Part shown: positions 24,445 through 35,839 of the stretch, in pieces
Layout: each line of letters begins with the position of its first letter
Numbering within the stretch: position 1 is the stretch's first letter
DNA from: Meconema thalassinum
Lineage: Eukaryota > Arthropoda > Insecta > Orthoptera > Tettigoniidae
Length of the DNA: 64,000 bases
NCBI GenBank assembly: GCA_946902985.2
Contig: OX336392.1
Location: forward strand, 16,342,716-16,406,715
Reading direction: 5' to 3'
Made by a program: the position numbers and the translations under genes
The notes under the pieces: generated by a model
The model's database searches: none
What the model was told of the DNA's origin: nothing
Seen by the model: the letters and a program-made list of their open reading frames with translations, nothing else

Positions 24445-25149
24445 CATGGTGTTCACAGGCAGGAAAAGAAAGAAATAGTCAGGAAAAGTCAGGAATTTTG
24501 TTTTTGGTCAGGAAAATGTGTGGAAAAATGGTGAAAAGTATTAGAAAGTCAGGAATTTGATATTAACCATACAGTATTTTGTAATTTACAGCCATATTTT
24601 GATGTTACTAGTTCAACTAATCTCTGAAGATAAAAAGCAATAACTCACTGGACATTATCGTAAGTTTCCATTTTTACAGTACATTATGGTAAAAATCTCT
24701 TTTACCTATTTTTTGTACGCTTTTTTTTGGCATTGGCGTAGGGATGTGGCGACCCCATCGCCCACCACATTGCACTGTGTCTGCTATCAATTTGATGTTA
24801 CTATAATGTCGATTTAATTGTTAATTTAAGTTTTAAACATGTTACATGTTTCCATAAATATAAATGTTGTGTGAATTCACTATAGTTTAGCTTATTAAGT
24901 ACTTTTTTGATTTATGTATTATTGCATTATAATTTACTTTACTTCGTATTTTAAATGAATAAAGAGGTAAGCGTTGGGCAGCTATGGGGATGGTGGAGGC
25001 TGCAACATATATATATATATATATATATATTTGTTTGCTCAATAAACCTTTTCTCCGAAGTTACGATGACTTCACGAGTCAGGAATTTTGTTGATAAATG
25101 GTCAGGAAAAGTCAGGAAAATTGGCATTGAAAATTCTGTGGGCACCCTG
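24445..25149. mobile_element. hAT-like non-autonomous element
   Basis: The right end in reverse reads CAGGGTGCCCACAGAATTTT; the left end, CATGGTGTTCACAGGCAGG, is a worn version. GTCAGGAAAAGTCAGGAATT words recur just inside both ends. An (AT)n tract lies at 25007-25030. No coding sequence and no clear 8-bp target duplication. Confidence 0.5.
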
Positions 25150-26349
25150 TATTATTAGTATTAAGCATCAATTGAATAATGTTAGTAGTTTAGGCTCTTT
25201 CCTCCACTTACACTGCTCCTGGCTGTTCTTGATCTGTCACCTGCAACTTTTGTCCCATCAATACCATCATCATCAGCTTGCCTTGTAGAATAATCTTAAG
25301 AAACATAACACTGCACAAAATCACTACACTTAAAAGTGTAGATTTTACCGAACACTAAAGTTAAAATCCGGAATCTTAGAGACTGGAATTGTTTATGACT
25401 AGAGGCTTGGAAGACCGAAAATGTGGGGTTATATCCAGGCCCGGTGGACCATCTGTTCGTGCTGGACAAAGTGTTCGGTAAATAGATCCGGCCCACCAGC
25501 TGATTGGTTTCCGTGACCTTTTTCCCTACGTCTCTGGTTCAATAATTTTGGTTTTATTACTTGATAAGTGGACTGTATTGGTTTGGTCAGTTTCGTGCTT
25601 AGCATTCCTAAATTATTCAATGAATAGAGTGAGTCGTACGTATCTAGTATGTAGAATGACTAGAAAATAACACTAAACTGTACCTGGTACATTCTAGTAG
25701 TGGCTTTAGGTGCCATTCGAAACTGTTGTACTTCGTATAGGTCGATAATACCTTACTTCTTTTATATTATGTCAAGCCTTGGTGCGTCTGATCATAATAT
25801 GTGGTGCTAGCCATAAGTTGAATGGTAGCGGTTGAACTGTATATGTTAACAGTTTTCTTCTGTAGCTTTTTCCTTCTTGCTCCCAGAAGCCATTCACTCA
25901 GCAACAATACTTTTTCTTGCCACGGAATACTCATTCCCAACTTACTCCACTGCCACCTACAGATGCGAGTCGATCACAAGGAGTGCGCTGCCCTCTGTCG
26001 GAAGAGTGGAGAAAGAACCGATCAGAGTAAATCAGAATGAGCATCCCATACAAGCAAGAGAAAGAACCTAAAAAGAGGGCAGAAACATGTCATATCAATC
26101 CGCAACAGGAATTTTAAATGCCATGAACCATAGTTATTAATCATAAAAATGTGTTTTGTTCTTTTCCTAATTGAAAACTTTTTCAGTTTTTATTGATGAA
26201 TGGCAGGTAAGTATTACTCTTCCACAACATCCCATTGTTACAAAATATTCTTGATAATGCAACTTTTCAGTTGGTCAACACAATATAACCCCAATTACTG
26301 GGACATGTGAAAATACATGACATGTGATTGTTACTTACTTATCCAGTGT

Positions 26350-27065
26350 TCAGCTCGTGCAGGGCCTAGGCCTTGTCGACCACCTGTCTGCTCCAGTCGT
26401 CTCTCTTTTTCACCAGCCTTTTCCAATTCCGCACTCCTAATCTTCTCAAGTCTGCCTCTACATCATCCTGCCACCTTAATCTTGGTCGTCCCAGTGACCG
26501 ACTGCCCTCTGGTTTTGTACCTAGCACCTTCTTGGGTACTCTCTGGTCATCCATTCGCTGTACATGTCCCAACCTCCTTGCCTTAATATCCGCAGTGATG
26601 ATGGGTTCTTGTAGAGTTCATACAGTAGTGCATTTGTTCAGATTCTCCATATACCATTTTCACATAATGCCCCATATATCTTCCTCAGCACTTTACGTTC
26701 CCATGAGCCCAAGATATTTCTAACTTGCTGTGTCCAAGTTTCAGACCCATACATTACAACAGGTTTTATAACCGTTTTGTACACTGTCAACTTCAGCTGC
26801 CTTGAGACGTTTGATGAGCGCAGCATGTTAAGAAAGTTGTAATAACACCTGTTGTCTCTAGCTATTCTTGCCTTTATCTCGGTTGGCACTATATTATCTT
26901 CAGCAATCATTCCTCCCAAATACTTAAACTGTTTTACTTTTTCATACCTTCAAACTGCTCGGTATCTCTCCACCAACTATGCAGTTCTGGAAAGAGAAGC
27001 AGGCACCTTCGGCTTGGTCTTAAATGAAGAAAAAACAAAATATATGATCAACACGAGAAACAAAA
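26350..27065. mobile_element. LINE-D fragment with 5' inversion
   Basis: The left part, minus strand (26366-26950), encodes KQFKYLGGMIAEDN, VMYGSETWT, RKVLRKIYGALCENGIWRI and the LGHVQRMDDQRVPKK region of a LINE RT C-terminus. The right part, plus strand (about 26953-27060), encodes LEREAGTFGLVLNEEKTKYM, which in such LINEs lies immediately upstream of KQFKYLG. The two halves meet head to head at about 26950, the classic product of twin priming during retrotransposition. Both halves carry stops. Confidence 0.8.
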
Positions 27066-27383
27066 CTAGGTGGAGATTGTTATGGATTACAGAAGAGCTA
27101 ATAAGGATAAAGCCCTGCGCGGATGCGGATATCCACAAATTTTTTCACCATGTGGATATAGTTTGCAAGGCTGTGCGGATAGCGGATAAGCTGCAGATAA
27201 TGTTATACAATCCGATCTTCTTCAATATCATTATTAGGAACCAGATGTTTATTTTTCCGTTATGTTTTATTTTATTTTTTTAATGACAAATAATAGATGA
27301 TGATTTAAGCTAATCTCATTCAAACTATGTTCATCATCATCATCATCATTTCCCCTTATTCAGCTCCTGCCGGGTCGGGGTAT

Positions 27384-29219
27384 TTATGGCACTTCTCCAC
27401 TTTCCTCCCACCATTCTTCTTCCACGATCTTGTCCCAGTCCAGATTTCTTTTTCTTATGCTGTTCTTCACTGAATCAATCCACCTTGTTCTAGGTCTTCC
27501 TCTTGCTCTCTTTCCCTTGCACTTGGCCTCCAGCATCTGTCTTGGTATTCTATTTTCGTCCATCCTCTTTACATGTCCAAACCACCTTAGTTTATTCTTC
27601 TCAATTGTCTGATTTAGTTTTCCCATCCCAACTTCCTTCCTAACATCTTCATTCCTCACTCTGTCTTTCCTATCATACTTCTTAGGAATTTCATTTCACT
27701 GGCTTGGATTCTACTCTCTTGCCTGCTTGTCAGGGTCCAAGTCTCAGCTGCATAAGTTAATATGGGAACATAGTACACTTTATACATTACCTCCTTGCTT
27801 TTCCTTGGTACTTCCTTATCCCAAACAAGTTTTCTTACACTTTGATAGAATGCATTGCTCTGCTGTACCCTCCTGCCAATCTCCATGTCCAACCTACCAG
27901 TTTGCATCAATTCACTTCCTAGGTATTCGAACGTGTCCACAATTTCCAAACTCTGACTTCCAATTTTCACAGTGCCCTTTCCTTGTCTTTCCCCTCTTGT
28001 CATCACCATGGTCTTGCTTTTCTCTATACTGATTTTCCGGCCATACTTATGAATATTTTCGTTCAGTGCATCTAGTTGTTTTTGCACTTCTTCGGTGTTC
28101 CTTCCCCAGACCACAATATCATCTGCAAATATCAGTAACTTCATTTCTTTATGTCCATAAGCTTCCTTTGTTTCCTTTACAACTGGGGTCAGTACCATGC
28201 TAACACAGTTGTTGTACATTGCTTGCACCATTTCCAACATTTCTCTTCCCAGTCTCTTCTTAACCATGGTTTCCCATACCTTCTCTCTGGGGACACTATC
28301 ATATGCCTTTTCTAGATCTATGAAAGTCATGATCAAATCCTCTCCATATTCCCAGTTCTTTTCCATCACCTGCCTCAAGCTAAAGCTAAAGATTGGGTCC
28401 ACTGTGGATCTTCCCCTCCTGAAGCCATACTGTTCCTCTTGCAGCTCTCCTTCCACCTTTCTTTTTTCTAATATCCTTTCCAGTATTTTTACTATCTGTG
28501 ATATGAGGGTGATCCCTCTATAGTTATCACACACCTTCTTGTCCCCCTTCTTAAACCCTGGTATTATTAGCCCTTTCTCCCAGTCTTCTGGTACACATTT
28601 CCGTTTCCACACACACTTTAGCAGTCGATACAACCATTGCATACCAACAGGTCCAGCAGCCTTTATCATTTCTACACTGATTTCATCCACCCCTGTTGCT
28701 TTTCCCATCTTCATTTTCTGTCCTGCTAATTCCACCTCCAGCATTGTTATATCATCTTCTGTTATAGAGTCGTCAGGTTGTGTCACTTCCATCTCACCAG
28801 TACAATTGCTCACATTCAATAGCTTATCGAAATACTCCTTCCATCGTCCCTTTATCTCTTCTGGGTGTGTTAACAACTCTCCATCTTCCTTTTTCACCAG
28901 CTTTGTAGTAACTCTTTCTTTCCTCTTACTTCTTAGAAGCCCATACAGCATCCTTTTACTGCCACTTACATCTGTTTCCATTCTTCGTGTAAATTCTTCC
29001 CAACTTTTCTTCTTTTCTTCTCCTACCACTTCCTTACACCTCCGTTTGCAGTCGTGATACTTCCTTTTGCTTTCTTCTGTTTGATCTCTGTTCCACTCTT
29101 TCCATGCAGACTTCTTTTCTTTCACTTGATTTCCTCACTTCCTCATTCCACCACGGTGTCTCCTTCTCTTTCACTCTTGTTGACGTCCTACCACAAGCAC
29201 TCTCTGCTGCACCAACAAA
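27384..29219 (-). pseudogene. LINE-C reverse transcriptase region
   Basis: Frames encode EDWEKGLIIPGFKKGDK, DNYRGITLIS, QYGFRRGRSTVDPIFS, MTFIDLEKAYDSVPR, LLIFADDIVVWG (catalytic FADD), FEYLGSEL, YAAETWTL and the LRWFGHVKRMDENRIPRQ C-terminal region. Between MVLTPVVKETKEAYGHK and FADD the usual GVRQGxxLSPLLF block is missing, an in-frame deletion of roughly 30 residues that removes RT motif 4/B-adjacent structure. The frame also breaks near 27656. The protein should be inactive. Confidence 0.93.
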
Positions 29220-29222
29220 TCG

Positions 29223-31393
29223 TGAGGTGAGAACCAGAGGGTTCTATCTGACTTTAAGTTAATTTTTCAGGAGAGATGTTTGAAGTTTGGAATTGTATAA
29301 AGTATGTAGTATTGAAGCTAGCTCTTTGCAAAGTATTTCAAAATGATGATGCAAAGTTCTACTTTAATGAATTACATAGAGAACATAGGTATTTTAATGA
29401 CTTATTTCAAAGTGTGCATGCAGATAGAACCTTTTGGCTCTAAAATTTGCATAAGATGTTGGAGTCATAAGGTTCTTCATTTCAAAATTGCTTTGTAGAA
29501 CTCTACATCGACAGAGGGCATCCATTTCATCATGGAATGGATATCTGTAGTCTTCTACTTGGAAATTTTCCTCCATGTTATAGAAACTCTTACTTCTGGA
29601 AGTCGGATTGGTACTATGTTCTGTTGCTGATTGTTATCAGTACCGTTGGTTCTACTCTTCAGTATCTTGACTTTATTCCACTCCTGAGTACCGTGACTTG
29701 TCTGAAAGTACACACTGAACAGGTCAGCACTAACTTTCGGCTGCGATACCTGCAGATACGGTAATTTACTATACTGAAACAGTTTCGTTTGAATCCGGTA
29801 GTCACGGAAATCGGATGCTCTAATCTAAAGTACATGGTATGGTGACCTCCTGTTGCAAGAAAGAAGAGTTCTTATTAGTAAAACTGGAGACCATACCTCT
29901 GATAACCACAAAGACTTCTCTATATTTGAATGGATGTTGTCAACCTCCTGAATGCAATAATGGCCCGATGTTGAAACTTTCATGGGGATTTCCTTTATGT
30001 GGATATTTTCTTGAAGAAAGCTAGCCAAAGCAAAAGAAATGAGTGAGTTCCTATTCTGAGGAACACAGCTATCACTCCAAAGAATAATATATTCCTTAAC
30101 TTCCGGTTGAAACATTTTTTTTAATACTTTAATTACAGCACTTGTAATGCCATTTCCAGATCTGCCGCACAGTGCTTCATGCCAAATAGTACAATAGCCA
30201 TGTTTATTCCTCGATACATGATCAGTAAGATTGCAAGCGATCAGCTTTCTTTTATAAAAGAAGCAACTAAGATTTGCACGAGGAAAAGCTATCACATTTT
30301 GTAGATCGAAACATAACACCATAGCAACACTTCGTCTGTCGTGTTCCCTTTTCCGTAGCATGATGATTTCTCTTCTAAATGGTCATCAAACTTCGTAGAC
30401 AAACTCTCCCTTTTCGCCATGATAAACTCCCCACAAAGGTCACACCGATCGGATTTTGGTGCTAAGAAGTCCAGATTATATTCAGTGTTAAATACTGACA
30501 AGTACTTTGACAGTGTTACTGCTTTATAGAAATTCTGTATGCAAACTTTTTTATACATCTCATACATTCTAGTTACATTTAAATCAGGACTTAAGTATTC
30601 GTTTTGGGTCATAGCCCTGAAATAATGCGACTCTGACCTTGGAAATGATTCAATGTGCTTTCTAACATAATCTTTACAATTTTTGGAAATCCTCTCTTTT
30701 CTTTCCTCTCTCATTGGATTTTGGAGTCCCAGATGTTTCATCTTTGTTAAAATGCCCAGTGTATATTACTTTTTGACTGATCAACAAGGTCTCTTGAATA
30801 CTCTTACCTGCGTGCCAGTCACTTGTAAAAACTAAGGGAAAGACTTACGTTTCCAAGGGTCAACTTTCATGGTCCTCGGAGAAGATTTACACTCGAGTTT
30901 TGTAAAATATAATGTTTTTCTCATATCTTGCAGTGAATAAAATGAAATCATTATTGAATTCCGGTCATCTTTAAAAATCATATGATAATACTTAAATTTG
31001 CACTTACAGTCTTCGTGTTTTGCTTCCTTCGCAGACACCACTTTGTCGCAGTCTCTTTTGAATACTCTTTTCCATTGTTGAGGGTTATACTTTCTCTTCC
31101 TGGACTTCTTACGATTTATAGCCAAACAGATGAGATGGGATAGAAGTGAGCAACTCCCTACAGCTGATCCAGTGCTTACTGTCTACGAACATTCTGCAGA
31201 TAGAACCATCTGGTTCTCAGCCTTGCAAACTATTGCAGATAGAACCAAATTTACCTGCTTATTGACTGGGAATGGTAAATGATCCGGATGTTGCCATCAT
31301 GGATAACGATAGTACATATCTCCGAGTACCATTTACAACGAAAAAATCAAAATCCGCAAAAAGTGTAGATAGAACCCTCTGGTTCTCACCTCA
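29223..31393 (-). mobile_element. DNA transposon with 27-bp perfect inverted ends, inserted in LINE-C
   Basis: 29223-29249 (TGAGGTGAGAACCAGAGGG...) is the exact reverse complement of 31367-31393. CG stands on both sides (29221-29222, 31394-31395), and deleting the element with one CG restores the LINE-C reading frame, so CG is the probable 2-bp target duplication. AGATAGAACC words repeat near the ends (29419, 31199, 31236). It carries remnants of its own transposase-like gene on the minus strand. Superfamily not certain. Confidence 0.9.
29825..31125 (-). pseudogene. Transposase-like protein of the TIR element, broken
   Basis: Three frames in order: 31125-30832 (MAINRKKSRKRKYNPQQWKR, with a CKCKFKYYH stretch), 30741-30292 (KCDLCGEF-type SDRCDLCGEFIMAKRE, basic N-terminus) and 30361-29825 (VLCFDLQNVIAFPRANLSC, YCTIWHEALCGRSGNGITS, EYIILWSDSCVPQNRNSL, VSTSGHYCIQEVDNIHS). 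The last has the FDLQ...WHE...GRxxNxI...SDxCxxQNRN...GHxxxxxDxxHS signature of large uncharacterised arthropod and cnidarian proteins with an RNase H-like transposase fold. Assignment to that group is from memory of the motif; a named family would need a profile search. Frameshifts join the pieces. Confidence 0.7.
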
Positions 31394-31395
31394 CG

Positions 31396-32389
31396 AAATG
31401 CCTTTTTAAAGTGGGACCATTCCTCTTCTATGTTTTCCACTTCAGTAACTGGGAGTTGTTGCTTCAATCTTTCCTGAAAATCTTCCTGTACAGTTTTGTC
31501 TTTCAATTTCCATACTTTTATTTTACTTTCTCTGATCTCCTTTAGGTTTTCCAATTTTTCCCTTCTAAATTTTGCCACCACAGCTCTATGGTCCCCATCA
31601 AATGCTTCTCCTGGTAAAGCTGTCACATCTATCAGCTTTCTGTGATTAGTCCTTTCCACCAGAAAGTAGTCAATTACTGATTTTGTTCTTCTATCGCCCC
31701 AACCATATCTCGTAATTTTCCTGCTGTTTTTCTTCCGAAACCATGAATTACCCACTATCAGTCCATTCCTTTTAACAAAAGTTTACAAGTTCCTCTCCTT
31801 CCCGGATCTTTTTCCCATATCCATATGGTCCAATGACTTCTTCCTTTCCTTGTCTCTCGTTTCCGACTTGTGCATTCATATCTCCCATGATCACCACTTC
31901 TACATCTGAAATTACTCTTTCTACATCCTCCAGGAATACTTCAATATCTTCTTCTCTATTTCCGGTCTGTGGTGCATACACTTGTATGAAGTCCATCACG
32001 TCATTTTTCATCTTCATTCTAATTTTCATTATTCTGTCACTCACACACTCGACCACTTCAACATACTCCTCCAGTTGTTTCGAGGTTATCAGTCCCACGC
32101 CATTTTTTGCCTCTTGGCCACCACTCCAGTATAATGTATATCCTTTTCTCAATTTCTTCCTTCCTTTACCTTTCCATTTCACTTCACTCAGCCCCATCAA
32201 TCCAACATTCTCCCTCTCCATGAAGTCTACCACCTCCTCCACCTTGCCTGTCAGGGTCATGACATTCATGATTCCCACTTTGATTTCGGTTACTGGTCGC
32301 CCATTTCTCACAGTTCCCCCAGTACCAAAAGAACTGCGCGTCGCCTGCAGGGTACGCCCTAACCTTCTCCGAATCATTTGAAGTGCCAT
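31396..32389 (-). pseudogene. LINE-C endonuclease domain
   Basis: From 32389: KVGIMNVMTLTGKVEEVVDF, VGLMGLSEVKWKGKGRK (catalytic Glu), KNGVGLI, DFIQVYAPQ, VVIMGDMNAQVG (Asp/Asn pair), then after a one-base shift near 31765 WGDRRTKSVIDYFLV and FDGDHRAVVAKF (SDH-equivalent GDH). This is the exonuclease-endonuclease-phosphatase fold used by LINEs to nick the target. The first frame ends in EELVNFC, where an extra T creates a stop. Confidence 0.93.
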
Positions 32390-33218
32390 TTACGTTTTAG
32401 GCTATTATTACGATGGGGTCGCCACTCCCAAACTATGTTATTAAGCATAATTAACATTCCAAACAGAAAAGGATTGCAATTCTCGCTGTGTGACATTCAT
32501 TTTAAACAGCACATTTCATACAAAGCTTAAGGGAACGACTTTTCCCTCAAATGTCTAAAGGTGTTGCTTTATGCTTTATCTAATTTAAACTATTATTGTA
32601 ATGCCAGTAGATTCGGATAACAAATGTGTGAATGCGGATAACGTTTTGTTTATCCGCGCAGGGCTCTCAATAAAGATGACATGTTTCGCTTGTCAAGCCA
32701 GCATCATCAGATCCAAATATACAAGACAAGATAGCTCTACAAACCACTACCAAACCCACAAATGGTCGCTGCCCTCCTAATACTAAAAGTAAGACAAAAA
32801 CTCGCAAAGTGTGACAACTATTACTGATAAATTAGTATTAAGCTTATTGCTTAAGTGCAGGGATAAGACACACGCTCTTAAATAAGGCGAACAACGATTT
32901 GATCATCAAACACTTCTATAATAGAACTAAGTGATGTATTATCCTGCTACAAATAGTAGTACATTTTTTATTCTTCACTAACATTTCGATGGTACGGTAG
33001 ATCCGGGAAACTGTCTTAAGGAATTTACAAAGACACCTTTTAACTGTTCTTTTCTTCTTCTTGTGCAAATGATACTCGACCAAAACTATTCTCTGAGCTG
33101 TAGTGTACTTAACCATTACGATAATAAACCACACCAAAAAGAACAATAGTCACTAGGAAGTTGAGTAACAGAGCTAAGCATCTGCTGCATCAACTGTGAA
33201 CAGTTCTAATCAAAACTC

Positions 33219-33500
33219 CTAGGTTTACGCTGTCTTATGTGGGGTTTCGCCAAAGAACACCAAGCTGGCACATCAGCGGGCTCCTGGTGTCCCTGCCCGG
33301 ACCCCACACAGGAGTAGCGAACTGGCCGTGAAAGCCAATATACCATCTTTTTTTGAAGCCTTCATAGAGAGGTTGAGGCTGCTTGCGCTTTTAGCAGTTC
33401 GCTACTTCTGTGGAGGTCCAGTGACGGACACCAAGAGCCCGCTGATGAGCCAGCTTGGTGTCCTAGGCGAAACCCCACACAAGACACGGCACAAACCTAG
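33219..33500. repeat. 282-bp foldback repeat
   Basis: About 105 bp on the left (CTAGGTTTACGCTGTCTTAT, CACCAAGCTGGCACATCAGC) is inverted on the right (reverse: CTAGGTTTGTGCCGTGTCTT, CACCAAGCTGGCTCATCAGC) with scattered mismatches. The loop holds GCCGTGAAAGCCAATATACC, and a similar GCCGAGAAAGCCAAGACACC lies just outside at 33527. Non-coding; a MITE-like palindrome 400 bp from a CRTC exon. Confidence 0.8.
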
Positions 33501-33903
33501 AAGAATTGCTGAGTTTTAATTCACTGGCCGAGAAAGCCAAGACACCATCTTTTTTGGAAGTTGTAATCAAGCTGTTTGGTGTTGGGTCACTTGGGGATTC
33601 CCACAGCAAGCAGTCAGAAATGCGAAGTCTTAAATAAATTATACTCCCTGTATAAATGAAACTTGTGTCAAATGGTATGTTAAGGCATGTGTAACAGGTG
33701 TTGGTTTCAAAATCCCTACATTGTAAGTTGAATCTCGGCTCAATTTGATGGAATTTAAGGGTGTTAAGATGCAACTGCATTGTGTTGGTAACATTTCGAC
33801 ACCCTGCTATCTTTAGAGCACAGCAGTTAAATGGGATATTAAACAGATGTATGTTACAATTCCTTGCCATGTGATTACTGTGTCCTCAATTTTGTCCTTG
33901 CAG

Positions 33904-34030
33904 TTGCTGAACAACAGCTGCTGGGAATAGTAGTTTCTGATCCAAACGATCCAAGTCGGAAACAGTTCTTGGCCACACACGATGGCCGACCAAGGTCTAG
34001 CTGTGAGGTGCCAAGGGTACCTGGGATCAA
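33904..34030 (+). CDS. CRTC: CRTC exon, SSCEVPRVPGIN segment
   Basis: Acceptor TTGTCCTTGCAG, donor GTATGT. 127 bases: two finish a codon (phase 1 in, matching the exon at 21999), 41 codons, two left over (phase 2 out). Encodes AEQQLLGIVVSDPNDPSRKQ... DGRPRSSCEVPRVPGI and the first bases of Asn. RPRSxCEVPxVPGIN is a conserved CRTC block just before the calcium/export-regulated middle region. Confidence 0.93.
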
Positions 34031-34118
34031 GTATGTTTTCATATCTACTTAATATTTCATATATTACATTATTTTTCAGTGTTAAGTGCAGGAACTAGTT
34101 TGAAATCAATTGTTTCAG

Positions 34119-34269
34119 CATCTACCCTTCTCAGCACGAGCCTGGGACGATCCAGATACCTATCGGCAACAGTACGGGTTCGCTGCCAGATCTCACGAAT
34201 TTCCACTTCCCCTCCCCCATGCCAAACCCTCTCGACCAAGAGGATCATAGCAGCTCTCCATATAGCACA
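34119..34269 (+). CDS. CRTC: CRTC exon, SLPDLTNFHFPSP segment
   Basis: Acceptor ATTGTTTCAG, donor GTGAGT. The first base C completes AAC (Asn) with the previous exon, giving GIN-IYPSQHEPGTIQIPIGN; it then encodes STGSLPDLTNFHFPSPMPN and PLDQEDHSSSPYST, ending in phase 0. The SLPDLTNxHFPSPxPxPLD block is one of the most conserved CRTC signatures. The intron to the previous exon is only 88 bp. Confidence 0.95.
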
Positions 34270-34909
34270 GTGAGTAAACATTTGCTCTGTGCAAAGCTGC
34301 AGGGTAAACAAAGATTGTTTGTAGAAATAGCAGGAGTGAAAAACTAAGAAACTTTCCCAATTATTTGTTGATTAGTGATCAAGTGTTCCTGTAAAGATAC
34401 AAATTTCCACAAACCCTCCTACGATCCTGGACCAAATATGCTTTATGATGTGACAGTTTGAAGGTGCCATGACCTATTGTTAGTACGTGTTCCACATTTG
34501 TCCAGTTGATTAACATGGATTTTTCATGTTTTTTGATGTGAGTGGACTGAAATATTTGCCCAATACACTTTTTTGTTTCCAGTCAGGTGATAGACTATCA
34601 TGCTGTGCAAAATCTCATGTATGCTGTTTGCATTTGAGGTAGAAGTGACTTGTTTGGCATTGCCAATCCTACTAGGTGCCCTTTGTGATTTGGTCTCTGT
34701 TGAGCTGCTCATTCCCCCATGGAAGCAAAATGTAGACAGCCTTGCTAGGAATGTAGAGGAGGAAGGGTGCAGCTGTTGGCAGTTTGCAAGGGCTCTTCAT
34801 GAGAGCTGTGGTTTAGGTGAAATCACTTTTGAAACTTTGTAGGTGTATGTATAACCAGTTTAGTACAGTAGCAGTCTACATTAAGAAACTTGGCTGCTCT
34901 GAGGGGCTA

Positions 34910-35836
34910 CATGTGATTCATAATGACGGGTTTATTGTGTTCCGTTATCACAGGTGGTGATCTCCATTCATTCATTTAATGTCCCAAGCTATGATCGTCT
35001 TAATTTAATGTTATAAATATTATCCGGCCACATTTGGTGACCCCGGCGTGATTTGCGGTAAATATTAGAAACCTACTTCATTCACGCATACGGTATACAG
35101 TATCACTTTCTGTGTTGCTTATCATTCCGTGTGTTGTAAGTTTCATTCTACCAACTTCATGGCGTCCAGTGATCAACCAGCAGTGCATCATGTTTCCGTC
35201 AAATCTCGTCCTTTGGTTTGCCCAACTTGAAGGTCAGTTCATTTTAGCTAACGTAACTGCCGATGCTACAAAATATAGTCGTGTAGTAGCTAGCTTAAGT
35301 GAAAACTTAGCTACTAAGTTCAGGCCATATTATCGTCGCCGCCAGTTACTAATAAGTATGACCCAGGTGTTAATCGGTCGCATGTCACAATCTGATGCAA
35401 AACAAATGGAGAAACTACTACGAACCGAGGAACTTGGAGACCATACCCCATCTCAGCTCCTTCGTCGTCTGAAAACATTAGCCGGTACCAACATGGCAGA
35501 TGATATGCTTAAGAACATTTGGAAGTCTCGCCTGCCTTCCGATGTACAGAAGATCCTCACAGATTCAGAAGGCAATCTTAATGGACTTGCATAAATCGTC
35601 GATAGATTATTTGAACTGTATCCGACAACACCCAGTACTTCTGTAATGGCCTCTACTTCCGTGCATACTACCATTTCGTTGTTGAAACTCCAAATTAAAG
35701 AACTGACGAAACTAGTTACCGAGATGTCAACCAGAAACACTTGTTCCAGCCGATCACCTTCGAGATGTAGTTCTTCATACCACTATCGTTCCCCACGATC
35801 ACCTTCAGTTATCGGGGATGTTTGTTGGATTTAGCA
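34910..35836 (+). pseudogene. Ty3/gypsy gag relic with primer-site-like leader
   Basis: TTTGGTGACCCCGGCGTGAT at 35031-35050 resembles the primer-binding region of Ty3/gypsy elements. Downstream, LVLWFAQLEGQFILANVTAD and LLRTEELGDHTPSQLLRRLK, then KNIWKSRLPSDVQKILTDS, form the typical capsid of arthropod gypsy Gag. A stop at 35592 and loss of the zinc-knuckle region and all of pol make it dead. No LTRs could be delimited. As a retroelement it is described only. Confidence 0.75.
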
Positions 35837-35839
35837 AAT

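Larger units (their letters stand above)
27332..32428 (-). mobile_element. LINE-C, RTE-like, near full length, interrupted
   Basis: An 11-bp duplication CAAACTATGTT (27321-27331 and 32429-32439) brackets it. The 3' end, at low coordinates, is a (GAT)n/(ATC)n tail. Removing the DNA transposon at 29223-31393 plus one CG leaves about 2.9 kb with an N-terminal AP-type endonuclease and a C-terminal RT, the RTE layout. Coding is broken by a frameshift and an internal deletion. A 3' fragment of the same family is at 42464-42907. Confidence 0.92.
27110..32662. mobile_element. Outer element with AGCCCTGCGCGGAT ends (hosts LINE-C)
   Basis: AGCCCTGCGCGGAT at about 27113 and its reverse complement ATCCGCGCAGGGCT at about 32648 form inverted ends, with GCGGATA words repeated inside each. 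Remaining own sequence is about 450 bp; the rest is LINE-C and its passenger. No target duplication was found, so the class is open (hAT-like MITE possible). Confidence 0.45.

Noticed and set aside
25007..25030. Regulatory TATA-like region
   Set aside because: It is a plain (AT)n microsatellite inside a hAT-like relic.
25822..26071. An additional CRTC exon between 22254 and 33904
   Set aside because: There is an acceptor-like TTGCTCCCAG, but the translation shows no CRTC feature, and the phases at 22254 and 33904 already agree.
27727..29057. Ser/Phe-rich frames on the + strand opposite LINE-C (also 56770-58689 opposite LINE-B, 19612-20358 opposite Tc1)
   Set aside because: They are antisense shadows of the real RT and transposase frames.
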